Shown one piece after another: positions 24,776-34,600 of a stretch of DNA of 64,000 bases. Source of the stretch: an uncultured Clostridia bacterium (GTDB taxonomy: Bacteria > Bacillota > Clostridia > Peptostreptococcales > Anaerovoracaceae). The stretch spans positions 1-64,000 of the forward strand of contig CAMYVY010000001.1 of assembly GCA_947302715.1 (NCBI GenBank), given 5' to 3'. How positions within the stretch are numbered: position 1 is the stretch's first letter; each line of letters begins with the position of its first letter. The translations under genes and the position numbers were made by a program. The notes under the pieces were generated by a model. That model ran no database searches. It was not told the origin of the DNA and saw nothing but the letters and a program-made list of their open reading frames with translations.

Positions 24776-25897
24776 GGGTTCGTTTAGAAAGACACCTACG
24801 GGAAAGTTTGAATACAGAATTAAATACACTGATACATATGGACAAAAGAGGGCTAAGTCTTTTACTTCTCAAACTGTAGACGAGTGTTTAGAGAAGGCAG
24901 AAGAGTTTTTAAAGCGAGTTGCAAAACTATCACGAGGTGTTGATTAAGATGACACTCTTACTGATATTATTAGAAATAAGATAGATAGTGACTTTAATAA
25001 AAATCTGACTGGCGAACAAGGCTATGCTAGGAATATTATGACGCTTAAGATAATAGAAAGGCATACTATAGGTTCTACTCCATTGGTGGATATTACAGAG
25101 CATCAGTTAGAGGGCTTTATCGGGGATATTAATAAGTACTCAAATACTGTGATTAGTAAGGTGTATTCAATGGTGAAATATGCATATAATATTGCATACA
25201 GAGCGCACTTAATTGATTATAATCCAATGGAGAGCTTAAGTTTTAAAAAGCCTAAATCACAAAAGAGAAGAAAGAAAGTTAGGGGTTTTACGGAAGAAGA
25301 GCAAAAGCGATTTGTACAAGCATTAGAAGATCATAAAGTTCCATATGGGAGAAACACATATAAGAAGCAACTCTTAATTGAGATCTATGGAGGACTTCGA
25401 ATGGGGGAAATCAATGCACTTAAACCTGAAGATATTGATTTTGATAAAAAGTTAATTCACATAAACGCCACTGTCACAAAAGGAATGGATGAACGTGTTT
25501 TTATTAAAGAAGGGGCAAAGACTGCAGAAGGTGAGAGATATGTGCCTATTAACAGCAAATTGGCGGCAGTCTTACGAGAAACATTGGATGAGATGAGAAC
25601 TAATTCATTAGGTCTAGTATTCTATGATTATAATAAATATGGTATAATACATACGAATCAGGTTAATTGTTTCTTTCATAGGATTTGCGAAAAGGCAGAT
25701 TTAAAAGGGGTTTCGCAGCACTCTTAAGGCATACATTTGCCACAAGATGCATTGAAGCTGAAATACCGCCAATTGTACTAAAGAAATGGATGGGACATAC
25801 AAATATACATGTTACACTGGATACATATGCTGATCTATTCGATAAATTGCATAATTTTGCCGTAGATAAGTTGGATGCTTTTTTGGATTCCTTGTAG
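24732..25897 (+). pseudogene. tyrosine integrase, broken by a nonsense codon and a frameshift
   Basis: The rebuilt protein has about 388 residues, the length of Tn916-family integrases. The N-terminal arm-binding domain (GEGSFRKTPTGKFEYRIKY) runs to an in-frame TAA at 24945-24947; translation would continue in the same frame as DDTLTDIIRNK. The catalytic domain has Arg in LLIEIYGGLRMGEINALKP. At about 25726 one base is missing within SQHS/LRHTFATR, moving the rest (RHTFATRCIEA, KKWMGHTNIHVTLDTYADLF with the nucleophile Tyr) to another frame. Both lesions remove function. It lies just inside the right att core. Confidence 0.9.
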
Positions 25898-26019
25898 CTA
25901 ATTACATTATATGATATGCTTTGAGCATTTATCTGAAGAGGGATAATAGTGGGATGTAATACAATTATTGTTGCCAACCGTGTAATTGCAAGGAAGCCAC
26001 TTAATGCAAGTAATGTACA

Positions 26020-26214
26020 GCGCACCAGAAAAAGGAGATGGGAAACCCATCTCCTTTTGAATATGATGAATGGACTTGGACCCCAGGGGGTTGGGAGACC
26101 TAACCCGGTGATTGACGAGCCGAAGGCGAAGACAGAACCGTGGTAGGTCCCCAGTCAGGACCGCAGGAGCTATGCTCCGTGGCGGTCCACGGCCAAGTCC
26201 CTCGTCGCGCACCA
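26020..26214. repeat. right copy of the 195-bp att-flanked unit
   Basis: This copy starts at GCGCACCA (26020-26027), carries the same terminator hairpin and GC-rich segment as the left copy, and ends with the 22-base tRNA-Leu 3' end (26193-26214). It differs from the left copy by one lost A in the hairpin loop, G to T in the first stem and A to G near the end. Chromosomal sequence follows. Confidence 0.88.
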
Positions 26215-26218
26215 GAAA

Positions 26219-26247
26219 GAGAATACCTAGTGGTATTCTCTTTTTAT
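26219..26247 (+). terminator. probable original tRNA-Leu terminator
   Basis: AGAGAATACC and GGTATTCTCT form a 10-bp stem with a TAGT loop, followed by TTTTTATA. It lies 4 bases past the last att copy. As the junction to core DNA, this is likely the terminator that followed tRNA-Leu before any insertion. Confidence 0.85.
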
Positions 26248-26388
26248 ACATTCATTCTATTTGCTTGTTTTATTTCATTCTTCCAAGTATAATCTATTTG
26301 TATTTATTGTCATTTTTACAAATAATCGTTTTCTCTAACACTCATGAATCATCACTCATCAAAATTTTATAGATAGGAGGATTACTTT

Positions 26389-28686
26389 ATGGCTTCTAGT
26401 TTCGGAATAAGGAAAAATGTAAGAATCTTGATTACATTTATATTGTCTTTCGCACTCATAATCACAAGTATTGCTTGGACTCCTTCAAATGCTTTTGCAG
26501 CAGAACCGGAATACGGATATACCGTTGAGCCGCCTCAATCACTTGATTTTTCTTTCATTGATACAACCGGAAAATCATACACTAACAAATCCTTTCTTGG
26601 TCAAGAAGTTGTAATTGTTATAGGCGCTTTGGATTGTGGGAATACCAGAGCCACTATGCGTAATCTTGATCAATTAAGAAACAGTGGTACAAAATTTAAA
26701 GAAGTAGATTTACTTGTTAGAGAAATAGAATATGAAACCGATGTTACCCTTTCTTCTTACATTTCAAGTCATCCCAACAATGTTGTTTCTAATAAGTACG
26801 ATGAAAATGGAGGACTCTTTTGGGCCTTTGATGAATTTTTTGGCTTAAATAACAACATAATGCCTGAGGTAATCGTTCTTAATAAGAAAGGCGAAGTTGC
26901 ATATATTTCGTTTGGACCATATGCAATTAATGGCGCAGTGGAAGGTGTCGAATTACTTCAGAATAATCAAGGAAGTTCAGGCACACCGACTAATCCGAGC
27001 AATCCGGGAAATCAAGGCGGCAATCAGTCGGTAGACTATGGAAAGAATGCAGTATATCGAGTATCAGGAAACGTATTATATGACGAAGCCTTTAAAGTAC
27101 TCGATATTATAAATGAAGAAAGAACGAAACTCGGATTAACTAAGCTCGTTATGGATGAAAATCTCTTGAAGCTTGCAAACCTGCGTGCAGCAGAGACTTC
27201 TTTCTACTTTAGTCATACCAGACCTAATGAAGGGAGGGGACTTGAGTTAATTCAATCCGGGTATACCTTTGGTGAAAACATAGCTATGGGACAAAGATCC
27301 GCTTCGGATGTTATGAACTCATGGATGAACTCCGAGGGACATAGAGCTAATATTTTAAACGGTAGATTTAGGGCAGTAGGAATTGGCGCATATGAGGTGA
27401 ACGGTTATAAGTATTGGGTTCAGCTGTTTTCTGATGCAATAACAGCAACCGCGAGTAATCGAAGTGCTAAGAAAGAGGAACATGCTGTAGAGTCTACTGC
27501 CTCGTATGCAACGCCACTCTTTGAAACTGATAGTTTTACTGTTTCACGTTCAGAATCTGTAAAGCTAAAAACAAATGTAAAGACTCGAGAGACGACACTT
27601 AATGAAGTTAATAATAATTCTTATACCTGGTCATCCAGTGATACAAAAGTTGCAACAGTTGATGATAAAGGGGTTGTACAAACGCATTCCGTTGGCACAG
27701 CTATCATAACTGCATCAAACAAGAATAAAGAATCGGTAAAAATCAAAGCCACAATAAATGTAATTCCATGGCTAAGGCTTCAGGGTAAGGGTCGCTATGA
27801 TACAATGAAGGCTATTGTTGAAGAAGGTTTTGAAAAGAAAGGTGGAACAGTTATAATCGCTACGGGTGCAGGATTTAAGGATGCTCTTGCTGCATCCGGT
27901 TTTGCCGGACTATATGATGCACCTGTCATTTTAACCGACGGAAAAAATCTTTCGACTCAAGCCGGAGAACTTCTTACAAAACTAAGGCCAAGCCGTATAT
28001 ATGTTGCCGGAGGAACAGCTGTAGTTACAAATAATGTATTAAGTCAAATACAGGCAAAAACAGGTGTTGCACCAAAACGCTTGGCTGGCTCTAACAGTTC
28101 GGAAACAAGTGCCAAACTTGCCCTTGAAGGACGCGGAAGATGGAAAGAACAAACCGCTATAATCGCAACCAACAAAAGCTTCAAGGATGCTCTTTCGGCG
28201 GCTCCAATTGCTTATGCCAAAGGATATCCGATACTTCTTGCTGACAATGGAAAAACCTTGAGTGATCAGGTTATAAATGCATTAAACAGCCTTGGCGTCA
28301 AGCAAGTAATTATTGTTGGAGGAGTAGGTGCAGTATCAACTGGCGTTGAAGCTCAGCTGAGGAATAACGGAATTGCTATTGAGACAAGACTATGGGGAGC
28401 AAATGGCGTTGCAACAAGTAAGGCAATTGCTGAATGGGGACTTAAGAATGGTCTGAGCGCTGATAATATGGGCGTTGCCACAAGCCAAAACTATCCGGAC
28501 GCATTAGCCGGAGCAGCGCTATGTGGATATAAGAATTCTGTCTTAATTCTTGCAGACGATAAGGCTATGGACAATACTTCATTCCCGAAGCTATATAAAT
28601 CAAAGATACAAACAGCCTACGTCTTCGGAGGAACATCTGCAGTTGGTAATAAAACTTGGAATGCGCTGGTAGCGAGCACGAAATAA
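26389..28686 (+). CDS. cell-wall-anchored protein: redoxin-like, CAP, Ig-like and three CWB2 domains
   Basis: The protein has 765 residues; AGGAGG lies upstream. A signal peptide ends near AFAAEP. About 45-195 is a thioredoxin/AhpC-like domain (LDFSFIDTTGKSYTNKSFLG, VIVIGALDCGNTRATM), in which only one Cys is seen at the active-site position. A short Pro/Asn/Gly linker follows, then a CAP/SCP domain (about 230-355; FSHTRPNEG, GENIAMG, HRANILNG), an Ig-like Big_2 domain (about 385-460), and three CWB2 repeats to the end (RLQGKGRYDTMKAI, ALAASGFAG, VYVAGG-like strands), which bind anionic wall polymers as in C. difficile Cwp proteins. It is displayed on the cell surface. Confidence 0.88.
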   Translation: MASSFGIRKNVRILITFILSFALIITSIAWTPSNAFAAEPEYGYTVEPPQSLDFSFIDTTGKSYTNKSFLGQEVVIVIGALDCGNTRATMRNLDQLRNSGTKFKEVDLLVREIEYETDVTLSSYISSHPNNVVSNKYDENGGLFWAFDEFFGLNNNIMPEVIVLNKKGEVAYISFGPYAINGAVEGVELLQNNQGSSGTPTNPSNPGNQGGNQSVDYGKNAVYRVSGNVLYDEAFKVLDIINEERTKLGLTKLVMDENLLKLANLRAAETSFYFSHTRPNEGRGLELIQSGYTFGENIAMGQRSASDVMNSWMNSEGHRANILNGRFRAVGIGAYEVNGYKYWVQLFSDAITATASNRSAKKEEHAVESTASYATPLFETDSFTVSRSESVKLKTNVKTRETTLNEVNNNSYTWSSSDTKVATVDDKGVVQTHSVGTAIITASNKNKESVKIKATINVIPWLRLQGKGRYDTMKAIVEEGFEKKGGTVIIATGAGFKDALAASGFAGLYDAPVILTDGKNLSTQAGELLTKLRPSRIYVAGGTAVVTNNVLSQIQAKTGVAPKRLAGSNSSETSAKLALEGRGRWKEQTAIIATNKSFKDALSAAPIAYAKGYPILLADNGKTLSDQVINALNSLGVKQVIIVGGVGAVSTGVEAQLRNNGIAIETRLWGANGVATSKAIAEWGLKNGLSADNMGVATSQNYPDALAGAALCGYKNSVLILADDKAMDNTSFPKLYKSKIQTAYVFGGTSAVGNKTWNALVASTK

Positions 28687-28711
28687 CTGAGAATCTATAG
28701 AGTTGTTGAGG

Positions 28712-28746
28712 ATTATCAAAGGCGTGAAAGTGCAAATTTTGATAAT
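28712..28746. terminator. hairpin between convergent genes
   Basis: ATTATCAAA and TTTGATAAT form a 9-bp stem at the convergent ends of the CWB2 protein gene and the minus-strand nuclease gene, overlapping the end of the latter. Confidence 0.5.
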
Positions 28747-29705
28747 TCGCGGGCAAGTAGATTTATTTCCAAGTAGTTTATACGGTTCTTTTCTTTCAGT
28801 ATCAAATAGTCATTAACATAAAACGGCAGTATGGAAAGCACTTCTCGGGCAGAGTCATCGAGAAGTGTTTTTATGTCTACATAGATGCTATTATCCTTTG
28901 ACTCGCATGGAAGAGTGATTTCGAAAGAGCCGTCTTTTCCGGACATTTGAAAATGATAAGGTGCTTCCAGTGAGGGAAATGCGATATATTCTGTTTTTGT
29001 ATTAGAAATCCCTTTTATTATTAAATCTGCTTTTTTTAAATCAATACCGGTGATTCGCCCATCGGAAATAGGAAACCCTGTCTTATTGAATGATTTATGA
29101 ACGTCGGAATTCCGAATCAGTGTCATAAGTCCAAGAAGCTGCTTGACATCGTCACTATTATGTAGGAGTATGCGACGCTCCAGGTCTTTTTCTCCGGTTT
29201 CAAGGTATTTATTATATAATTCAACACTTTCCGCTCCGGAAATTGTATCACTTCTATTTGATGATATACCTGCGTATTCTTCAATTGTTTTTTGATTCAT
29301 TCTTGGAAGGATTTTGGGAAGATCCGAATAGTATTTTAACAAAACAAACAAATCCAAATTAAAAAGCTCAGGTATTTCTACACCATGTTTATTTCCGCGC
29401 TTATAGAGAAAGGGAACATCAAAGAATCTTCCGTTAAATGTAATGATGTAAGTATAGCCTGAAAGGAGCTTTGCTGTATTTGAGAGAACTTCCAATTCGT
29501 CACTTGGCGATGTGGCAAACAATTGATGAAGAGTGATTTCTTCCCTGGAAACTATAATCATACCAACCACGACTACAGAACTATATGCCGGGGAGAGACC
29601 GGTTGTCTCGATGTCGAGAATCGCATAGCTATCGTCAGGTAGATAGAAATCAAGGATTTTAAAATGCTCTGGAATTGTATCTAATTTTTCTGTAATATGT
29701 TTCAT
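28716..29705 (-). CDS. YprB-like RNase H-fold 3'-5' exonuclease
   Basis: The protein has 329 residues. The exonuclease motifs of the DEDD family are present: Exo I YAILDIETTG (27-36), Exo II in FNGRFFDVPFLY, and Exo III in HNSDDVKQLLGL. The arrangement fits the YprB/ribonuclease_H_2 family, which is predicted to degrade or repair nucleic acid. The C-terminal about 110 residues have no known domain. It is a single gene on the minus strand, divergent from nudF. A hairpin (AACAAAATAG/CTATTTTGTT, 29733-29768) lies in its upstream region. Confidence 0.85.
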   Translation of the reverse strand: MKHITEKLDTIPEHFKILDFYLPDDSYAILDIETTGLSPAYSSVVVVGMIIVSREEITLHQLFATSPSDELEVLSNTAKLLSGYTYIITFNGRFFDVPFLYKRGNKHGVEIPELFNLDLFVLLKYYSDLPKILPRMNQKTIEEYAGISSNRSDTISGAESVELYNKYLETGEKDLERRILLHNSDDVKQLLGLMTLIRNSDVHKSFNKTGFPISDGRITGIDLKKADLIIKGISNTKTEYIAFPSLEAPYHFQMSGKDGSFEITLPCESKDNSIYVDIKTLLDDSAREVLSILPFYVNDYLILKEKNRINYLEINLLARELSKFALSRL

Positions 29706-29975
29706 AGTAATCTAAGATTTGGGCGGCTCATAAACAAAATAGACCGCAGGGGAGCAGCCTATTTTGTTCAAAAGGGGTATTGGGATTAGAGATTAATGAG
29801 GTTATCAGGGGGATAACCACAATAGTAGTTTATAATATAAATGGAAAAAAAGCAAGGGAAAAATGAATAATAACGTATAATTTTGTGAAAAAAATGAAAA
29901 ATTATTATAATTGCAGAAATTGTGTTATTGTCAATCGTCACTATATGATATAATTTTCGAGGAGGTATAAAACAT

Positions 29976-30518
29976 ATGACATTTGAAGAAAAGACTTTGG
30001 AGACGGAATTTATATATAAGGGCAATATTTTAAACCTTAGAAGGGATAAAGTCACCACGATAAACGGTGAGTCCTATCGCGAAATAGTTGAACATAATGG
30101 TGCTTCGGCTATTGCCGCTATAACTGAAAATAAAACCATGATTATGGTAAAACAATATCGTAAACCTGCCGAAAAAGTCCTCTTGGAGGTGCCGGCAGGA
30201 AAGAGAGACGGAAACGAGAGCTTCGAAAATGTAGCAATCAGAGAGTTAAAGGAAGAAACGGGATATACGGCAGGCTGCATTGAGCATTTAGGTAAAATGT
30301 ATCTGTCTCCGGGTTATTCAAATGAGGAACTCCACCTTTATTTAGCGACAGAATTGATTCCCGGAGAAACAAGTTTTGATGATAATGAAGCAATCGATAT
30401 TTATGAATACCCTATCGACGATCTTGTTAATATGGTTATGTCGGGTGAAATCGAGGATGGTAAATCTCAGGTCGCGATTTTAAAGGTCTCCGAATATCTA
30501 CGCAGAAATACCAGGTGA
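29976..30518 (+). CDS. nudF: ADP-ribose pyrophosphatase, Nudix family
   Basis: The protein has 180 residues; GAGGAGG precedes the ATG. The full Nudix box is present: GKRDGN-E-SFENVAI-REL-KEETGY (GX5EX7REUXEEXGU). The flanks VKQYRKPAEKVLLEVPAG and LSPGYSNEELHLYLA are typical of NudF, which cuts ADP-ribose to AMP and ribose-5-phosphate. It lies 4 bases before the xerD homologue, a gene pairing conserved in Firmicutes. Confidence 0.92.
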   Translation: MTFEEKTLETEFIYKGNILNLRRDKVTTINGESYREIVEHNGASAIAAITENKTMIMVKQYRKPAEKVLLEVPAGKRDGNESFENVAIRELKEETGYTAGCIEHLGKMYLSPGYSNEELHLYLATELIPGETSFDDNEAIDIYEYPIDDLVNMVMSGEIEDGKSQVAILKVSEYLRRNTR

Positions 30519-30522
30519 AAAT

Positions 30523-31413
30523 ATGGATATTAATTCTTTTATCAATTATTTGGAAAAAGAGAAGAAATACTCGGAAAACACATTGCTTGCTTATAAAAGA
30601 GACATTAATGCATTTGTAAAGTACATGAATGAAAAAGGCATGTCTTTTGAGGATGCCACAGAAACGGATATTCTTTCATATGTAATGTCCCTTAACAAAG
30701 CCGGGATTAGCAGAGCAACGACAAATAGAAAGATTTCTTCTCTGCGGGCAGCCTACGATTTTTTGATGAAAAATGGGCACTTGGGTAAAAATCCAACTGA
30801 AGGAATAAAAACATCAAGATCTGTGAGGCAGGAACTTGAATCGCTAACTGAGGCCGAAGTTGAACTTCTTTTAAATCAACCTGACAATAGCGTGAAAGGC
30901 AAGCGCGACAAGGCAATACTTGAAGTTCTCTATGGAACAGGAATTAGGGCCATAGAATTAATTGATTTAAACTATAATGATTTAAATATCAAGATGGGTT
31001 TTCTGCAATGCTCCGGTGCGCATGGAAGAGCAAGAATAGTTCCGCTCGGGAGTTACGCTCGCTCGGCAATCAATGATTATATTCGTGACAGTAGGCCGAC
31101 TCTTTTAAAAAATGAAGAGAACAAGGAAGCCGAGGATCGTCCTTTGTTCTTAAACTATATGGGAGAAAGGTTGACGCGACAGGGACTTTGGAAAGTTCTT
31201 GCTGAATATGGAAAAAAGGCAGGACTTGAAGGCCGTATTTCACCTCATATACTGAGAACCTCTTTTGCTGTGCACATGATTCAGAATGGAGCTGACATCA
31301 AAACACTCCAGGAACTTATGGGATATGACGATGTTCAAGCCATGCAAGCCTATCTTCAACTAAAAAATAGCAGAATTAAAGACGTATATGACAAGACTCA
31401 CCCAAGGGCTTAA
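30523..31413 (+). CDS. xerD: XerD-like tyrosine recombinase with substituted catalytic residues
   Basis: The protein has 296 residues, co-linear with B. subtilis XerD to the final HPRA. It should act at dif with XerC to resolve chromosome dimers. Arg142 (GTGIRAIEL), His242 and Arg245 (SPHILR) and the nucleophile Tyr277 are present. The beta-hairpin lysine of the GKGxKER block is replaced (CSGAHGRARIVPL, Ala166 at that place), and the His of LGHSD is Tyr268 (MGYDD). Position after nudF supports orthology. Either this clade has changed its chemistry, or the protein is a non-catalytic or conditional partner. Confidence 0.85.
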   Translation: MDINSFINYLEKEKKYSENTLLAYKRDINAFVKYMNEKGMSFEDATETDILSYVMSLNKAGISRATTNRKISSLRAAYDFLMKNGHLGKNPTEGIKTSRSVRQELESLTEAEVELLLNQPDNSVKGKRDKAILEVLYGTGIRAIELIDLNYNDLNIKMGFLQCSGAHGRARIVPLGSYARSAINDYIRDSRPTLLKNEENKEAEDRPLFLNYMGERLTRQGLWKVLAEYGKKAGLEGRISPHILRTSFAVHMIQNGADIKTLQELMGYDDVQAMQAYLQLKNSRIKDVYDKTHPRA

Positions 31414-31490
31414 TTTCAATGGTTTCATATGGTAACCATAAGGGGAGAGTAAGGTAATTATATGGTAAAAAAATAATTATAAGGTAAAGT

Positions 31491-31519
31491 TTGACATAAG
31501 GTACTGAATATGATATATT
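31491..31519 (+). promoter_or_regulatory. sigma-A promoter upstream of the adhesin
   Basis: TTGACA (31491-31496), 17-base spacer, TATATT (31514-31519). Transcription would start near 31526, just 20 bases before a strong terminator hairpin and about 145 bases before the adhesin start. Confidence 0.7.
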
Positions 31520-31545
31520 TTTGGTATACCGATAATTGGGTCTAT

Positions 31546-31579
31546 GGACCGCGAGAAATATCTCGCGGTCCTTTTTCTT
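31546..31579 (+). terminator. strong terminator in the adhesin leader
   Basis: GGACCGCGAGA and TCTCGCGGTCC form a perfect 11-bp stem with a 4-base loop, followed by TTTTTCTTT. It ends xerD transcription but also blocks the promoter at 31491. GGTC (31540-31543) could pair with GACC (31547-31550) as a competing helix. Confidence 0.85.
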
Positions 31580-31671
31580 TGGGATCATCTCTAAGAATCA
31601 TCTCTTGGGACCGAAGAATGCTCAATGGAGTCGGCAAGATTAATCGATGGGAAACAAGAAAGGAGAATTTG

Positions 31672-34600
31672 ATGGAAAAACAATTAAAAAGACGATTTGT
31701 CGTCCCACTGATAATTATTTTGCTGATTAATTTAATCATGCAATACGGTTCGTTGTTATCAAGTGCATATGGAGCGGAAACAGTATCGATAACCGCTACC
31801 GAAGAAATAAGGGTAGCGTATGGCGACCTTGGAAACGATCCCTCGGGATATTGCAGACAATTGACAGCCGAAACAAATGCAGGTGAGACAACATATTTGG
31901 TTTGTGTAGAAACAAACGTATCAGGAATGTATCAGACGGGCTTGTACACTTATACGGATATTCAAACCTCGTCCAATGACCTGCTTAGAAAGGCACTATA
32001 CTATGGTCACACGGTTGGAAATCAAACAACAAAACAGGAGTACTACGGCATAGCAAATTCACAAGACGGAATTGTTATAGGAAAGACATATCCTCTTAAT
32101 AATGTGAACGGAGTAAGAGATATAGCAATGGAGGTTCAGGGAATCGGATGGAAGGATTCGAGAACATCAAGGAACGATTTAAAGGCATATCTTATAACGC
32201 ATCATGCAGCATCAAAGATATTTATAGATGCCGCATTGGCTAAAAGTGACGCTACGTGGACTTGGAATATGAACAGTGAATTACGGGAGGCTACGTTGAC
32301 CTTTATCGATACTATCAAGAACTTGCCGTCACCGCCTTCGACATTCAAGGTCTACCTTGCATATCCGCCATCCGGAGCTTGGAGCCAGGCTTACGCTTTT
32401 CCACTTATGGAACCGATAACCGGCAAAGTTCAGATAACTAAAAATGTTACAGGAACCGATGCCAAGGAAATGGCTTCCGGAAATTATAAATTTAGATTAA
32501 TAAACAAAAGTAATAGTGAGCTTTCATATACTCTTGACATTACTATTAAGGATGGGGAAGTACAGGGAAGCGGAACCTTGTCTTTGGTTGAAGGCATATA
32601 TTCCGTTGAGGAATTGGAGGCTCCTGAAAATGTGAGCCTGGCAGAAAGCATTCCCGATGTTACCGTAACCGCAGGAGAAACATCTCGAATAGAAGTTGAA
32701 GATAATATACCAGAGGGTGGACTTGAAATAACGAAAAAAGTGACCGGCGACACAGAAGGCAATAATGGAATCTTTGGTGAATATGTATTTGAACTCGAAG
32801 ATATCAATGACAGTACAAATATCGTAAAAGTATCGATATATGTAACCAAAAGCACGGGAACGACATCCTCGAAAACTATCGGGCTTAAGGCGGGAACTTA
32901 TAAGGTTAGGGAATTGAGTTGCCCGGATGCCTGCGAAATTGATCCGGATATTCCTAATGTGACTGTAAAACCCGGAGAAACAGCAAAGCTTGAGGTTACA
33001 AACAACGCAACGACAAGACCCCCGGAGACAGGAGGCTTTAGAATAAAAAAAGTTGCAAGTTCATATCCGATAAATGAAGATCCGAGTGAATATGATTATG
33101 CTGGTGCCGTCTTTGGAATCTATAAAACCGAGTCTGATGCCAATGGTGATGTAAACAGATTAAAAACACTTACTACGGACGCAGAGGGATATACAGACTA
33201 CATTACGGGACTTAACGCAGGTGAATACTATGTCCGAGAACTTGAAGCTCCTCCCGGTTTTTATCTAAGTGATAAAGTGATAAAAGTCAACTTGGGGGAA
33301 GGAATAACGGGAAGTGTTTCATTTCCAAATGAACGAAAACAGGTATCATATGTATCCCTACACATTGTAAAAACTATCGACCCTGAATTCCTGGATGAAT
33401 TTAAGGAAAAAATAGCGGAAAACCCCGAGGACTATTCCCTAATAGGAGCAGAATATACGGTATATTCCGACGAAGCGTGCACTCAGCCGGTAAAGGTTTT
33501 GAGGACAATAAAGAGTATGGGTGGAAGAAGGGCAGTACAGTATGCTTCCGATGGAACTACCATTATGAAGGAAGGTGAAAACTATGAACAGATATGGCCG
33601 ATACCCGATTCTTGGAACGACCCTTCGACCTGGGGCTTTGATTCGGAATGGGATTTATATAAAAATCGTATCGAATATCCCATTGAAAGACGATTTTCAA
33701 CTACTGAAGCATGGAAACCCAATCCCGGAACGTACTACATAAAGGAAACCAAGGCATCACCAGGCTTTGCACTTGATAAGAATATATATGAATATGAGGT
33801 GTATAACAGCGATGGAGGAACAAGTGCCAAGATTGTAAATATTAATAGGCAAAAATGGAATCCGTTTTATCCCCAGGGATTTCCCTTTGATCAAGGCACA
33901 GTGTGGTCTGTTGAAGAGCCTGTTTCCAATGGATATCTAAGTATAGTTAAAGAAAGCACGGTGCCCGATTTAAGCAGCAAAAACAGCATGTATGACATGA
34001 CCGGAATCAAGTATACGGTTTATGAAACGAATGAGGGAAGCATCGAAGAGCCAAAGCTTTCGGGTCAAGTAGGTGAATTAATAATAGAAAGCTATGATAG
34101 AGATACTTCACTTGGAACATCAAATGTACTTGAACTCCCGTCCGGTAAGTATTGGATTCAGGAAAATGAAGATTCAGTTGAAGGAACGGGCTTTAAATGG
34201 AATGATGCAGTCAAAGAAGTGGAAATCGGAGGAGGAGAAACTGTAGAATTAAGCTTTGATGGTGAGAGCGGAGATTCTCCGAAATATGCACGAGCGGAAA
34301 TACTTATCAAGAAATACGATGACCGTTTTACCGACAATGTCAGTGATGAAATTCTTGGCTCACTAAACCTGGAAGGGGCGGAATTTAGGATAGAGTATTT
34401 CGACTCCGATTCGCCGGATGAAGAAAGTTTTAGGACGTGGACCTTTAAGACAGACAAGGACGGTAAGATAGATTTCTCAAAGGCGGATAAATATCTTGTA
34501 TCCGGTGATGAGCTATTTAAGAATGAAAACGGAGAATTTGTATTCCCGATTGGAAGCATTGTAATCAAGGAAACCGCAGCAGCAGAAGGCTATTTGATAA

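Larger units (their letters stand above)
813..26027. mobile_element. decayed integrative (conjugative) element at tRNA-Leu
   Basis: The island lies between att cores at 805-812 and 26020-26027 (shared GCGCACCA), with a tyrosine integrase and excisionase at the right end next to the core, the usual layout of tRNA-targeting elements. Conjugation functions survive only as pieces (ParB tail, VirB4 tail, lysozyme/CHAP hydrolase). No relaxase, coupling protein or other channel genes are visible, so most of the transfer module has been deleted. The integrase is inactivated. Cargo includes secreted proteins, an ECF sigma pair, a RiPP-like locus, thyX, a methyltransferase/GHKL/receiver trio and a MazF-like toxin. 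The island cannot now move on its own. Confidence 0.85.
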
